Positions 1 through 7,671 of a DNA stretch of 22,182 bases are shown in pieces. Numbering within the stretch: position 1 is the first letter of the stretch; each line of letters starts with the position of its first letter. The stretch spans positions 1-22,182 of the forward strand of contig CAUYUJ010011583.1 of the NCBI GenBank assembly GCA_963575745.1. Direction: 5' to 3'. Position numbers and translations under genes: made by a program. The notes under the pieces are model-generated. The model was not told where the DNA came from. It saw nothing but the letters and a program-made list of their open reading frames with translations, and made no database searches. Source of the stretch: Prorocentrum cordatum (lineage: Eukaryota; Sar; Dinophyceae; Prorocentrales; Prorocentraceae).

Positions 1-985
1 GGAGCGTTCATTGATTTTTTGTTGTTCGTGACGGTGGTGCACCCCCAGCAGGAACTCTTTCCAAGGCCCAGGACGGACGGACAAAATTATGAGGCGCGAG
101 CTGCAACGTCAAGATGGGCTCGAGAGCCTACGGCGTCTTCAGGAGTGGCGATCGTTCGAGATTGTACGGTTCACGTGATGTCAGAACAAAGGGCCCACGT
201 CGTCGAGGCAGGAATCTGCCATATCTACTCGTCCCCTCCTCGTCGCCCCTCTGCGTTGTGCTGCCGGCCCCATGCCGACCTTCAACCGCACAGGGCCTCC
301 GGCCTCGGGGAAAGGAGAAGCGACACCACCCCAGCAGTGGGGCCACCTCCAGCCGGGAGGCCCACGGTGCCTTCCCGAGCTGGGGACAGGGGATGCCTCG
401 AGCGAGAGGGGGGGCCGCACCACCAGGAACAGCCCCCCTGGCTCCTCCCGCTGGTGGTCCCTGGTGGTGGTGGTGCCGCTCTTCCCTGTCCCTGTAGCCA
501 CCCTCTAGGGAGCCCACAAAGGACGTACGCGCCCAGCTACGTACATGAACACGGCCCCTCGATTCGCGAGACCGGCCGCGTTATACGAACATTTGCGCAA
601 TGCGTGCTCTCGAAACCAGCGTGGATTCATGTACGTGTACGTCCTTCTTTCGCTCCTGACCCTCCGGGGGCTTGGTGGACCTGTGCGGCACGCGATGCGC
701 CCAATCGCCGCCCCCGGAGGCCGAGCCGCGCGGCACGCGCTGGCAGCTGCTCCAGGCCGGTGGCGCGGCCTGCTGCACGCTGCTGCTCCGTCTTTTCTGC
801 ACGGGGGTGGGGGCGCGAAGGGTGTCCGCCACTCTTCGCGCAGCTTTGGGAAGCCCCTGGGGTGTCCCCCTGGGCATCGCGAGGGGTGATCTGGAGGCTG
901 CGGGGGCCTCCTTGGAAGTCCTGGGGTCACGTTGCATCTTCGGGGGGCCTCGCCTGTCCCCCAAATTGGTGTCTTTTTTTGTGCC
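1..985. other. GC-rich stretch without a supportable gene
   Basis: I see no domain, splice-site pair or codon pattern that supports a gene. Frames are open on both strands at once, the usual effect of GC-rich DNA, and their translations are low in hydrophobic cores and rich in Pro, Arg and Ser. The only structure noticed is an imperfect inverted repeat: 539-549 (ACGTACATGAA) pairs with 626-636, and the segment 521-528 (GGACGTAC) also pairs with the outer part of the right arm. Confidence 0.5.
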
Positions 986-990
986 CGACG

Positions 991-1113
991 CGGGCTCGAT
1001 GCGGACTCGACGCAGATTTGGCGTGGATTCGACGCGGATTCGACACAGATTCGACACGGATCCGACGAGGCCGACATGGGTTCGACACGGATTCGACGCG
1101 GATAGGGCCGCGA
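991..1113. repeat. 11-bp tandem minisatellite
   Basis: About eleven degenerate copies of an 11-bp unit, consensus GATTCGACRCG. Because 11 is not a multiple of three, all forward frames read the same 11-residue cycle (rich in D, S, T, R, I) with no stop. This explains the overlapping open frames here, so they are not evidence for a gene. Confidence 0.85.
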
Positions 1114-1296
1114 CGGGACAGACAAGGTCCCCCGATGATGCAACACAATTGGGGAGGCCAGGGACACACCTGGCAACACCCGATCTTCGCCTCCTCGCCC
1201 ACCGCACCCCTCGCCCGCTCGGGTGCCCCCGTGAGCTATGCAGCACAGTGGCCGGATGTTCGTGTGAGCCTCCCTGGCCTTTACTGGCCACTTTTA

Positions 1297-1450
1297 TCAG
1301 GAGGAAAAAATCACAGACACAATTAATCGTCGATTTCCCAGAAAATGTAGGAAAATATGGGAAGTGAGGGGAAACTCAGGAAATATGGGAAAATATGGGG
1401 AATCGTTTTATTTGTGTGTATTTATTTGTGTGTTTGTGGGCCCCTTCATT
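1297..1450 (+). repeat. Dispersed ~160-bp repeat, copy 1
   Basis: Starts TCAGGAGG, runs through CACAGACACAATT and repeated GGAAAATATGGGA motifs, and ends with an almost exact ~35-bp block (TTTTATTTGTGTGTATTTAT is its core) before GGCCCCTTCA. The same order of motifs recurs in direct orientation at 2150-2314. Much more AT-rich than its flanks. No coding capacity seen. Probably a short non-autonomous mobile or dispersed repeat; the family is not recognised. Confidence 0.75.
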
Positions 1451-1728
1451 TTAGACGATCTTGAGCAATTCTTCGAGCAGGGGGAAATGATCTTGGGGCC
1501 TCTTTGGGCTCTCTGCAGCCTCCCCTTGGGGCTTCACGCGGAATCTGCAGCCCTCTTGGGTCATCCAGACGCTGTGTCGGGGCGTCATTTGGTACAGGTG
1601 AGGCGCTCCGGGTCCAAAACGTATTGAAGATCAACAGCGTTCTACACGTTATTCCCCAATCAGAGCTTGCCTCTGTAGGGATCCCAGGTAGATGAGGGTA
1701 GGTGAGGTGTGCCGCCGATTCGGTGGCC
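1451..1728. other. Unassigned spacer between repeats
   Basis: No gene recognised. CCCCAATCAGA at 1654-1664 is repeated in inverted orientation at 1979-1989, so the two 8-bp minisatellite arrays that follow lie inside an 11-bp inverted repeat. Confidence 0.4.
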
Positions 1729-1840
1729 GGGCCCGGGTGCCCGGGTGCCCGGATGCCCGGGTGCCCGGGTGCCCGGGTGACGGGTGCCCGGTGCTCGGGT
1801 GGGTGCCTGGGTGCCGGGTGCCCGGGTGTCCGGTGCCCTG
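1729..1840. repeat. 8-bp minisatellite, unit CCCGGGTG
   Basis: Roughly a dozen copies of CCCGGGTG with point changes and small slips towards the right end. Each unit is a 6-bp palindrome (CCCGGG) plus the dinucleotide TG, so each single strand is largely self-complementary. Confidence 0.9.
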
Positions 1841-1843
1841 TGG

Positions 1844-1970
1844 CCCTATAGCTTTATAGCCCTATATCCCTATCGCCCTGTAGCCCTATAGCCCTATAGC
1901 CCTATAGCCCTATAGTAGCCTTATAGCCCTATAGCCCTATAGCCCAATAGCCCAATAGCCCTATAGCCCC
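1844..1970. repeat. 8-bp minisatellite, unit CCCTATAG
   Basis: About fifteen copies of CCCTATAG, with variants such as CCCAATAG, CTTTATAG and CCCTGTAG. It abuts the CCCGGGTG array, has the same 8-bp period and is likewise built on a 6-bp palindrome (CTATAG) plus two bases. The period keeps minus-strand frames open (an 8-residue cycle of G, Y, R, A, I, L), which is not evidence of coding. Confidence 0.9.
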
Positions 1971-2149
1971 AAACAAATTCTGATTGGGGCTTCTCTCCGG
2001 TATCATTGTAAAGGAGGGGAGTTTTGACCTCTGCACCATCCCAGGCGGGCCGCTTCACCCCCCCCTCCCTGCCGACGACCGTACTCCTGCGAGGCGGTCC
2101 AGACCCCCCCGGCGGCCACCGCGCTGAACAGAACGGCGGACCCCCTACA

Positions 2150-2314
2150 TCAGGAGGGTAAGAAACACACAGACACAATTCATCGTCGAGTCCCAGGAAA
2201 ATATGGGAAACTATGGGAATTGGGCGGGACGACAAAAAACCCAGAGAATATGGGGAAATATGGGGAATCATTTTATTTGTGTGTATTTATTTGTGTGTCC
2301 CAGGGCCCCTTCAC
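2150..2314 (+). repeat. Dispersed ~160-bp repeat, copy 2
   Basis: Direct-orientation relative of 1297-1450. It shares TCAGGAGG, CACAGACACAATT, the TATGGGAA motifs, the T-rich TTTGTGTGTATTTATTTGTG block and the GGCCCCTTCA end. It differs by a short insertion near 2222-2240. The two copies bracket the 8-bp minisatellites and about 160 bp of unassigned GC-rich DNA (1990-2149). Confidence 0.75.
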
Positions 2315-2320
2315 TGGGGG

Positions 2321-2354
2321 CCGGCGGTAAACCGTCAACCTTGGTTACCGCCGG
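2321..2354. repeat. Hairpin, 12-bp stem
   Basis: CCGGCGGTAAACC at 2321-2333 pairs with GGTTACCGCCGG at 2343-2354, with one bulged A and a 9-base loop. It begins a few bases after the end of dispersed repeat copy 2. Confidence 0.8.
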
Positions 2355-2375
2355 GAACTCGTAGAGTTTCCTCGT

Positions 2376-2404
2376 GCAATGCGGGCGCGGCAATCTCGCA
2401 TTGC
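2376..2404. repeat. Hairpin, 8-bp stem
   Basis: GCAATGCG at 2376-2383 pairs exactly with CGCATTGC at 2397-2404 around a 13-base loop. Outer CTCG (2371-2374) and CGAG (about 2410-2413) could extend it. Second of two consecutive hairpins. Confidence 0.75.
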
Positions 2405-2483
2405 GCGCGCGAGGGCGCGGTCTCATAGGGGAGGACGTGGATGGAAGAAGGAGTGAGAAAGGAGATGGAGCAGGGTGAGGAAG

Positions 2484-2576
2484 AGAAGGAGGAGGAGGAG
2501 GAGGAGGAGGAGGAGGAGGAGGAGGAGGAGGAGGAGGGGGAGGAGGAGGAGGAGGAGCAGGAGGAGATAAGGAGGG
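2484..2576 (+). repeat. (GGA)n microsatellite
   Basis: Purine-only GGA/GAG array with few interruptions. It produces poly-Glu, poly-Ser and poly-Leu frames that should not be annotated as proteins. The 175-bp satellite begins immediately to its right. Confidence 0.95.
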
Positions 2577-3652
2577 GAAAGATCAAGAAAGGCATCGTAA
2601 TCTCTGGGAAAATTAATTGAGTACGAATAGTTTTCTGGTTCCAACTCTGAAAGCGCGACGAGTTCGGGCATCTGGATACTTGGAACTAGCGCGCTTGATG
2701 AATTCCTAATTCGGTGCCAAACAGCTCTGTAGCTCCTCTGCAGCTCGAGTTACCTAAAGAACGTTACCATTATCTTTTTAAAATTTAACAGAGTACGAAT
2801 AGTGTTTCTGACCCAGCTCTGGTAGCAGACCGAATTCAGGCGTCTAGATACTTTAGACTAGCGCTTCTTATGAGGTTTCCCGACGTATGGGACAAACAGC
2901 TTTGTAGCTGATCTCCAGCTTGAGTTAAGGCAGGAAAACCATCACCCTCTCTAAGCAACTAGCAGAGTACAACTAGTTTTTCAACACAGCTCTGATAGCA
3001 GACCGAGTTCAGGCGTCTATATACTTCAGAATAGCGCGCCTGATGATTTCCTTCCCGCTGTGCCGAACAGTTCTGTAGCTCATCTGCAGCTCGAGCTTAG
3101 TCAAGAAAACCATCGCCATCTCTAAACACATAGCAGAGTACGAATAGTTTTTTTGTGTTCAGATCCAGCTCTAATAGCAGACCGAGTCCAGGCGTCTAGA
3201 TACTTCAAGCTAGCGCGCCTAGTGGTTTCCTTGCGACTGCTGTGCCGAACAGCTCTGTAGCTCATCTGCAGCTCGAGCTTAGTCAAGAAAACCATCACCA
3301 TCTCTAAAAACATAGCAGAGTACGAATAGTTGTTCGTACCCAGCTCTGATAGCAGACCGAGTTCAGGCGTCTAGGTACTTTGATCTTGCGCGCCTGACGA
3401 TTTCCTTCCGATTGCTGTGCCAAACATCTCTGCAGCTCATCTGCAGTTCGAGTCAAGTCAAGAAAGCCATCATCATCTCCAAAAAATAGCAGAGTACAAA
3501 TAGTTGTTCGGACCCAGCTCTGGTAGCAGACCGAGTTCAGACATCTAGATGCTTGAGACTTACGCGCCTGACGATTCTAGATCGATTAGGTGTGCCTACC
3601 AGCTGTGTAGCTCTCCTACTGCTCGAGTTAAGTTGAGAAAGCCGACAACACC
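2577..3652 (+). repeat. ~175-bp satellite array, six units plus a partial
   Basis: A partial unit tail (2581-2618) is followed by units starting with GAGTACRAATAGT at 2619, 2791, 2965, 3136, 3318 and 3492. Unit lengths are 172, 174, 171, 182, 174 and about 160 bp. Shared internal landmarks are CAGCTCTGRTAGCAGACCGA, CAGGCGTCTAGATACTT, GCGCGCCTGA, TGTAGCTCATCTGCAGCTCG and a tail GTCAAGAAAACCATC. The central units (3-5) resemble each other most and the edge units are most diverged, as expected of an array homogenised by unequal exchange. No unit is consistently open in any frame. Confidence 0.93.
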
Positions 3653-3935
3653 TGTCAAGATGACCCAAAACAGCCGATCCCGCCGGAATGCTTTTTGGCA
3701 GTAGTAGGTGCCCGACCGACCTGAGATTCATATGGCGAGCGGGAATAAGATCGAATATGGGGGGACAAATCTTAGAGCTCAAACGATTTTTCAAATTTTG
3801 AGAAATCGAATTTAAACAGGTCAAAAAAGGACAAAACATCCGTCGATATTTTTTTGCGAACTAGCCCCCCCAGCGCGCCGGAATTACTCTTCTAGCTTCG
3901 CCGCTAACGCTCTGGGGGAAGCTCTACGAGTCACT
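3653..3935. other. AT-richer spacer, no gene seen
   Basis: Unique-looking DNA between the satellite and the foldback. It contains a near-palindrome at 3784-3808 (CGATTTTTCAAA opposite TTTTGAGAAATCG) and runs of T and C. Nothing coding is recognised. Confidence 0.4.
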
Positions 3936-4452
3936 ACAGTCAACCATCAACCCGCACAGTAAGGATGGGCAACCTTCCAAAGGGTACCCTTGCATCCTTA
4001 CCTCCTCGGTCCATCCTTAGCCATTTTCGTTGGCCATGCCCCGCTCGGAAAGCTTCGAAATGGGCGTCCAAGGCCGTTGCATCCTCATCGCGCACGCTTG
4101 CGATACAGGTTGACTGTAGGACCTCCTGGACAGATCTCCCCTGCCCCACCCCCCTTCGCAAAGACAGATCGGGCCAGAGCCCCCGTCCAAGTCAGGCCGC
4201 CCCTTCTCCAGAGCAGTACTTTCGGCTCTGGCCAGAAGCTGTCGCAGAGTTGCCTGGAAGTTTCGCCCACGCGTGCAGTCGACCCGTATCACAAGGACGC
4301 ACGATAAGGATGCAAGGACCTTGGAAGGCCGTCTCGAAGCTTTTCGAGCGGGGCGCGGCCAACGACGAAGGTGGCCAGGGATGGACCGAAGAGGCAAGGA
4401 TGCAAGGGTACCGTTGGGAAGGTTGCCCACCCTCACCGCGCGGGTTGACTGT
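3936..4452. mobile_element. Long imperfect inverted repeat (foldback element)
   Basis: Left arm 3936-4117 and right arm 4275-4452 are inverted copies of about 180 bp around a ~157-bp centre. Matching landmarks include GGGCAACCTTCC, GGTACCCTTGCATCCTT, TCGGTCCATCC, CGTTGG, GCCCCGCTCG and AAGCTTCGA. Differences are mostly single bases plus small indels. The decamer ACAGTCAACC and its inverse mark all four arm boundaries: 3936, 4107 (inverse), 4275 (variant GCAGTCGACC) and 4442 (inverse). Because of the symmetry both strands give similar translations, which should not be taken as genes. I class it as a foldback-type element; no target-site duplication was established. Confidence 0.75.
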
Positions 4453-4648
4453 GAGAGTGACCCTTCTCCGGAGTGACCCTTGGTGCGGGCTCACGAGGGT
4501 CACCCTGCGCCCGCGCGCCTGGATCTGGCCCCCACGCCCCCCCGCCCCCCCGCCGCGCACCGACGGCCCCTCTTGCCCAGGGCCCCTCCTTGCGTAGGGT
4601 CGAGCTTTCCCCCGAGGCCAGGCCCTCCCCGGCCGCGCGCGCCCTCGG
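4453..4648. other. GC-rich region directly upstream of the RCC1-repeat gene
   Basis: C-rich sequence with a small hairpin (GTGACCCT 4473-4480 with AGGGTCAC 4496-4503). An in-frame stop (TAG, 4595-4597) lies upstream of the chosen start ATG. No TATA-like element is evident. If the true 5' end is further upstream, a 3' splice site between 4598 and about 4672 would be needed; AG dinucleotides near 4616 and 4620 are possible. Confidence 0.4.
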
Positions 4649-6399
4649 ATGGCGACGGCCGGCTCGGGGGCGGCCGCCGCGGGCTTCGACCACACCGTGC
4701 TGCTCCGGAGCGACGGCTCCGCCGTGGCCTGCGGGCCGCGCGGGGCCGGGAAGTGCGACCTGCCAGCCCTGCGCCCGGGCCTGACGTACGTGCAGGCTTT
4801 CATTCCATCCTCTCAGTCGGGGGCGGAAAAGAGGGGGGTGATGACTAGGGGGGGGGGGGGATATCATGGCGCGGGCCATGATATTTCCCCAGATTTCATG
4901 GCGCCTCGTCTTATTTCATTACGTCCCTGGCCCCCCCGCTGGGCCGCGCACATGCCGCCGGTCATGATTTGCACCCCCCCCTCATGGACACCCCCCTCTT
5001 TGCCGCTCCCGACTCGGACGGGGTCGGAGCATCAGAGGAGGAAAAGGTACCCTTACCGCTACCCTTCCCTCGTGCTCCTGTTTGTCGGCCTCCCGAGATG
5101 CCCTCGTCACCACCGCTGGATTCGCCTCGAAATCCTTGTCAGAACGCACCCTGGGAGAGGTCCGGGGAGTAGCGATATTGGTACCTTTTGGTTCCCCCAG
5201 AGTGGATGGGGTCGAAGGATCGCGCAGCATCGCCGATGCATCGGTGATGCGCGTCGATGTGGAGCCCAGATTTCTCCACGCCGGCGTTTCTGACGCACCG
5301 CCGATGCCGCCGGTTCATCGCCGATGTATCGGCGATGCTGCACGATCCTCCAACCCCATCTACTCGGACCCCATCGAGGAGGCCCCCAAAGGTTGCAGCT
5401 GGGGTGGGCCACACGGTTCTGCTCTGCAGCGACGGCTCGGCGGTGGCCTGTGGGGACAACGGGGCGGGACAGTGCGACCTTCCTGTATTGGGCCCAGGCC
5501 TGACGTATGTGCAGGTTGCTGCCCGAGGGTTCCATACAGTTCTGCTCCGCAGCGACGGTTCGGCGGTAGCTTGTGGGGAAAACGGAAGGGGACAGTGCGA
5601 CCTTCCGGCCTTGGGCCCAGGCCTCACCTACGTGCACGTTGCTGTCGGAGAGGCCTATACCGTCGCGCTCCGCAGCGACGGTTCCGCTGTGGCCTGTGGG
5701 CACAACGGAAGGGGTCAGTGTGACCTCCCAGCCTTGGGCCGAGGCCAGGCATACGTACAAGTTGCCGCTGGATATCACCACACGGTATTGCTCCGTAGCG
5801 ACGGCTCGGCGGTGGGCTGCGGGACGAATGAAAACAGGCAGTGTGACTTGCTTGCCTTGGGCCCCGGCCTGACGTATGTGCAAGTTGCCGCCGGCGGGTT
5901 CCACACTGTCCTGCTTCGCAGCGACGGTTCCGCCGTAGCCTGCGGGCACAATGGAAGGGGACAGTGCGACCTTCCGGCCTTGGGCCCAGGTCTGACTTAC
6001 GTGCAAGTTGCCGCTGGAGAGTTCCACTCGGTTCTGCTCCGCAGCGACAGCTCCGCAGTAGCTTGCGGGTCAAACCGGCAGGGACAGTGCGTCATTCCGG
6101 CTGTGTGCTCCGGTCTGTCTTACGAGTTGCCAACGCTTGTGTTGCAGGCGTCATTTGATGGTGATGCAATTCGGCTGTACAGTGTTGGTGGGGAGGAGAT
6201 TGGTCACATAGGTCACATCAAAGCAGGAAGTACCGATCTTCCTTTGAGGAACGTGCTGAAGCACAGTATTTCAGGCATGTTCAGCTTTAGATGTGCGAGC
6301 GTTGACGTCATCCTGCCAGGAGGCAGACTGTTGAGCAATATCCCAACCGAACAGACAGTGGGAGATTTCTTTTCTTCGCTTCAGAGACAGGATGAATAA
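4649..6399 (+). CDS. RCC1-repeat (seven-bladed beta-propeller) protein, two exons
   Basis: Proposed exons are 4649-4795 and 5392-6399 (stop TAA), giving about 384 residues. Seven RCC1-type repeats follow one another with the core H-T-V-x-L-x-S-D-G-S-A-V-x-C-G then G-Q-C-D-L-P: one in exon 1 and six in exon 2. The six exon-2 repeats start at 5392, 5515, 5638, 5761, 5884 and 6007, exactly 123 bp (41 codons) apart. Seven repeats match the seven blades of RCC1-family propellers. A C-terminal region of about 95 residues follows (from about 6127), with a V-x-L-P-G-G-R-L-L motif (about 6310-6335); I recall similar tails on dinoflagellate RCC1-repeat proteins, but the domain has no function I can name. 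RCC1 propellers bind partners (Ran, chromatin, ubiquitin-pathway proteins); the specific role here is unknown. Canonical RCC1 exchange activity is not implied, since blades are shorter (41 versus about 51-60 residues) and near-identical. Start choice: first ATG after an in-frame stop at 4595. An unspliced alternative starting at ATG 5257 would give only six blades and a non-homologous N-terminus. Confidence 0.82.
4861..4884. repeat. Perfect 10-bp hairpin inside the intron
   Basis: ATATCATGGC at 4861-4870 and GCCATGATAT at 4875-4884 with a 4-base loop GCGG. A partial echo (TTTCATGGCGCC) follows at about 4897. Confidence 0.85.
5199..5370. mobile_element. Inverted-repeat element at the 3' end of the intron
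   Basis: Arms 5199-5252 and 5316-5370 are inverted copies of about 54 bp sharing GATGGGGT, GGATCG, GCAGCATCGCCGAT and CATCGG, around a ~63-bp centre. The arms also contain internal CATCGCCGATG-type palindromes. The right arm stops about 20 bp from the inferred 3' splice site. Small non-autonomous inverted-repeat elements that generate introns (introners) are described in dinoflagellates; membership of such a family is inference. Confidence 0.65.
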
Positions 6400-6636
6400 G
6401 AGGGAAGTGTGAAGAGAACCATGACACTGCAAGCGTCCAAGTTGTGTACGGCGTCCGCGAGCACGCGATGCTCCACATTCGTATGCGGAGACGATCAGTG
6501 CGCATGGACAAACGCGAGTGCCTGAATTTCAGCTTCCAACACCTTCTTATGTCCTCTGGCCTGACAGCAAAACGAGTCACAATCGTTCACATTCTTGCAG
6601 GACGAGTCGGTATGGGGAGGGGATGACGATGGCAAG
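6400..6636 (+). other. 3' flank of the RCC1-repeat gene
   Basis: Unique-looking sequence between the stop codon and a GGA array. No AATAAA is seen, and dinoflagellate genes commonly lack it. No further coding region is recognised. Confidence 0.4.
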
Positions 6637-6766
6637 AAGGAAGAGGAAGAGGAAGAGGAGGAGGAGGAGGAGGAGGAGAAGGAGGAGAAGGAGCAGGAGG
6701 TGGATGAAGAGGAGGAGGAGGAGGAGGAGGAGGAGGAGGAGGAGGAGGAGGAGGAGAGGGAAGGTA
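6630..6766 (+). repeat. (GGA/GAG)n microsatellite
   Basis: Purine array of about 130 bp interrupted by short AAG, CAG and GTGGAT variants. The poly-Glu and poly-Arg frames on + and the poly-Ser and poly-Leu frames on - come from the array. Confidence 0.95.
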
Positions 6767-6989
6767 ACGATGTGAGATCTAAACAGCGAGAGGCGCACGG
6801 AGCAGGGCAGCACAGCACAGGCGCGCGAGAGACGCGAGGCGTCCTCGCGGGCCGGGCTCCTCTGCCGGGGCCCCCTTGGATGCCGGGCGGCGTTGCGAGG
6901 GGTGCCCCGCGCGGAACGCATCGATGGGATCGCGCACGCACGGGTCGCAGGGGCTCGACGTCAAACGACGCGAAGATCGGGACAAAATC
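6767..6989. other. Unassigned GC-rich spacer
   Basis: No feature recognised. The right end carries ATCGGGACAAAATCGG just before the palindrome complex. Confidence 0.35.
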
Positions 6990-7120
6990 GGATCGGGATA
7001 ACTCGAAATCTCTGAGAATCGGCGGGTTTGGAGGATGTATTGGGCGCCGCGGCCGCTCCAGAGCGTTCCGGAACGCTCTGAGAGCGCTCCGGAACGCTCT
7101 GGAGCGATTTATCCCGATCC
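6990..7120. repeat. 51-bp near-perfect palindrome nested in a 12-bp inverted repeat
   Basis: Core: 7055-7079 and 7081-7105 are 25-base inverted copies differing at one position, around a single G. Each arm also contains its own palindrome (TTCCGGAA or a one-base variant). Outer: GGATCGGGATAA at 6990-7001 pairs exactly with TTATCCCGATCC at 7109-7120. Possible cruciform or foldback element; no coding sequence inside. Confidence 0.85.
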
Positions 7121-7385
7121 TAGCCTTGTTTTATTCAGTCTAGAGGCACTCCAGCGTCCCGCAGGTTGGGCAGCTGGGGCGTCTGCGTCCATGCGCCGTG
7201 CTCTTCGGCCGACCACGATGACGCGACGTATACCTCGAGCGTCTCTTAATGGGATCGTGCCGTGGTGTCCAGACGGCGAGGCCATGGGTTTGGATATGTT
7301 CGTCGCTCGTGAGGCACCACAAGTGCGGCGGAAGAGGAGGAGGGCACTGCGCGGCGGCGCGGCGGCGGGCCGTCGTTTGCTCGCT
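7121..7385. other. Unassigned region
   Basis: GC-rich, no gene recognised. Its open frames run into the CT microsatellite. Confidence 0.35.
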
Positions 7386-7476
7386 GTTTCTCTCTCTCTC
7401 TCTCTCTCTTTCTCTATCTATCTCTCCCTTTTTCTTCCTTTTTTTTTGTCTCTCTCTCTCTCTCTCTCTCTCTCTT
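7386..7476 (+). repeat. (CT)n microsatellites
   Basis: Two CT tracts separated by a T-rich interruption. Confidence 0.95.
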
Positions 7477-7549
7477 AATTCTCCTTTCTAAGAAGAAAAC
7501 AGACTCTACCCCCCCGGACTTATCGCTTTCCCCTGGGATAGTATAGTTT

Positions 7550-7552
<3 letters not shown>

Positions 7553-7586
<34 letters not shown>
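7553..7586. repeat. (AT)17 microsatellite
   Basis: Uninterrupted alternating AT over 34 bp. Confidence 0.97.
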
Positions 7587-7588
<2 letters not shown>

Positions 7589-7671
7589 TGCACACTCGTC
7601 CATCCTAAATATGAAATCATATCATCCCAGCCAGGCCGGGTTCCCCCCCTGAAGTTCCCTTGTGAGAAACA

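Larger units (their letters stand above)
4796..5391 (+). other. Inferred GC-AG intron in the RCC1-repeat gene
   Basis: Exon 1 ends ...ACGTACGTGCAG and exon 2 begins GTTGCAGCTGGGG. Joining them gives the L-T-Y-V-Q/V-A-A-G junction seen at every other blade boundary, in phase 0. The intron begins GCTTTC and ends CCCAAAG, so it is GC-AG, 596 bp long, with AGG straddling both junctions (a short direct repeat). The intron sits exactly on a blade boundary. It contains a perfect hairpin near its start and an inverted repeat near its end, both listed separately. Confidence 0.68.

Noticed and set aside
835-945. Possible homology with 21365-21460 (minus strand)
   Set aside because: Both have CTTT..GAAGC.CCTGGGG and CTGGAG patches, but I could not align them beyond short GC-rich words.
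19-1326. 435-codon open frame on the + strand
   Set aside because: Overlaps equally open frames on both strands, has no domain or consistent codon bias, and passes through the 11-bp tandem array; GC-rich composition explains it.
1844-1970. Interstitial telomere repeat (CCCTA-containing array)
   Set aside because: The unit is 8 bp, CCCTATAG, not the 7-bp CCCTAAA type; better explained as a palindrome-based minisatellite.
2577-3652. CRISPR-like repeat-spacer array
   Set aside because: The whole ~175-bp unit is homologous from copy to copy with no unique spacers; eukaryotic satellite.
4016-4033. Relict dinoflagellate spliced leader (CCTTAGCCATTTTCG resembles CCGTAGCCATTTTGGCTCAAG-type leader)
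   Set aside because: Only the first ~13 positions resemble the leader, and the sequence is part of the foldback arm with an equivalent, less similar stretch in the other arm.
3965-4597. 210-codon + frame and its look-alike on the minus strand
   Set aside because: The similarity of the two strands comes from the inverted repeat arms, and the frames run through the arms and centre without a domain.
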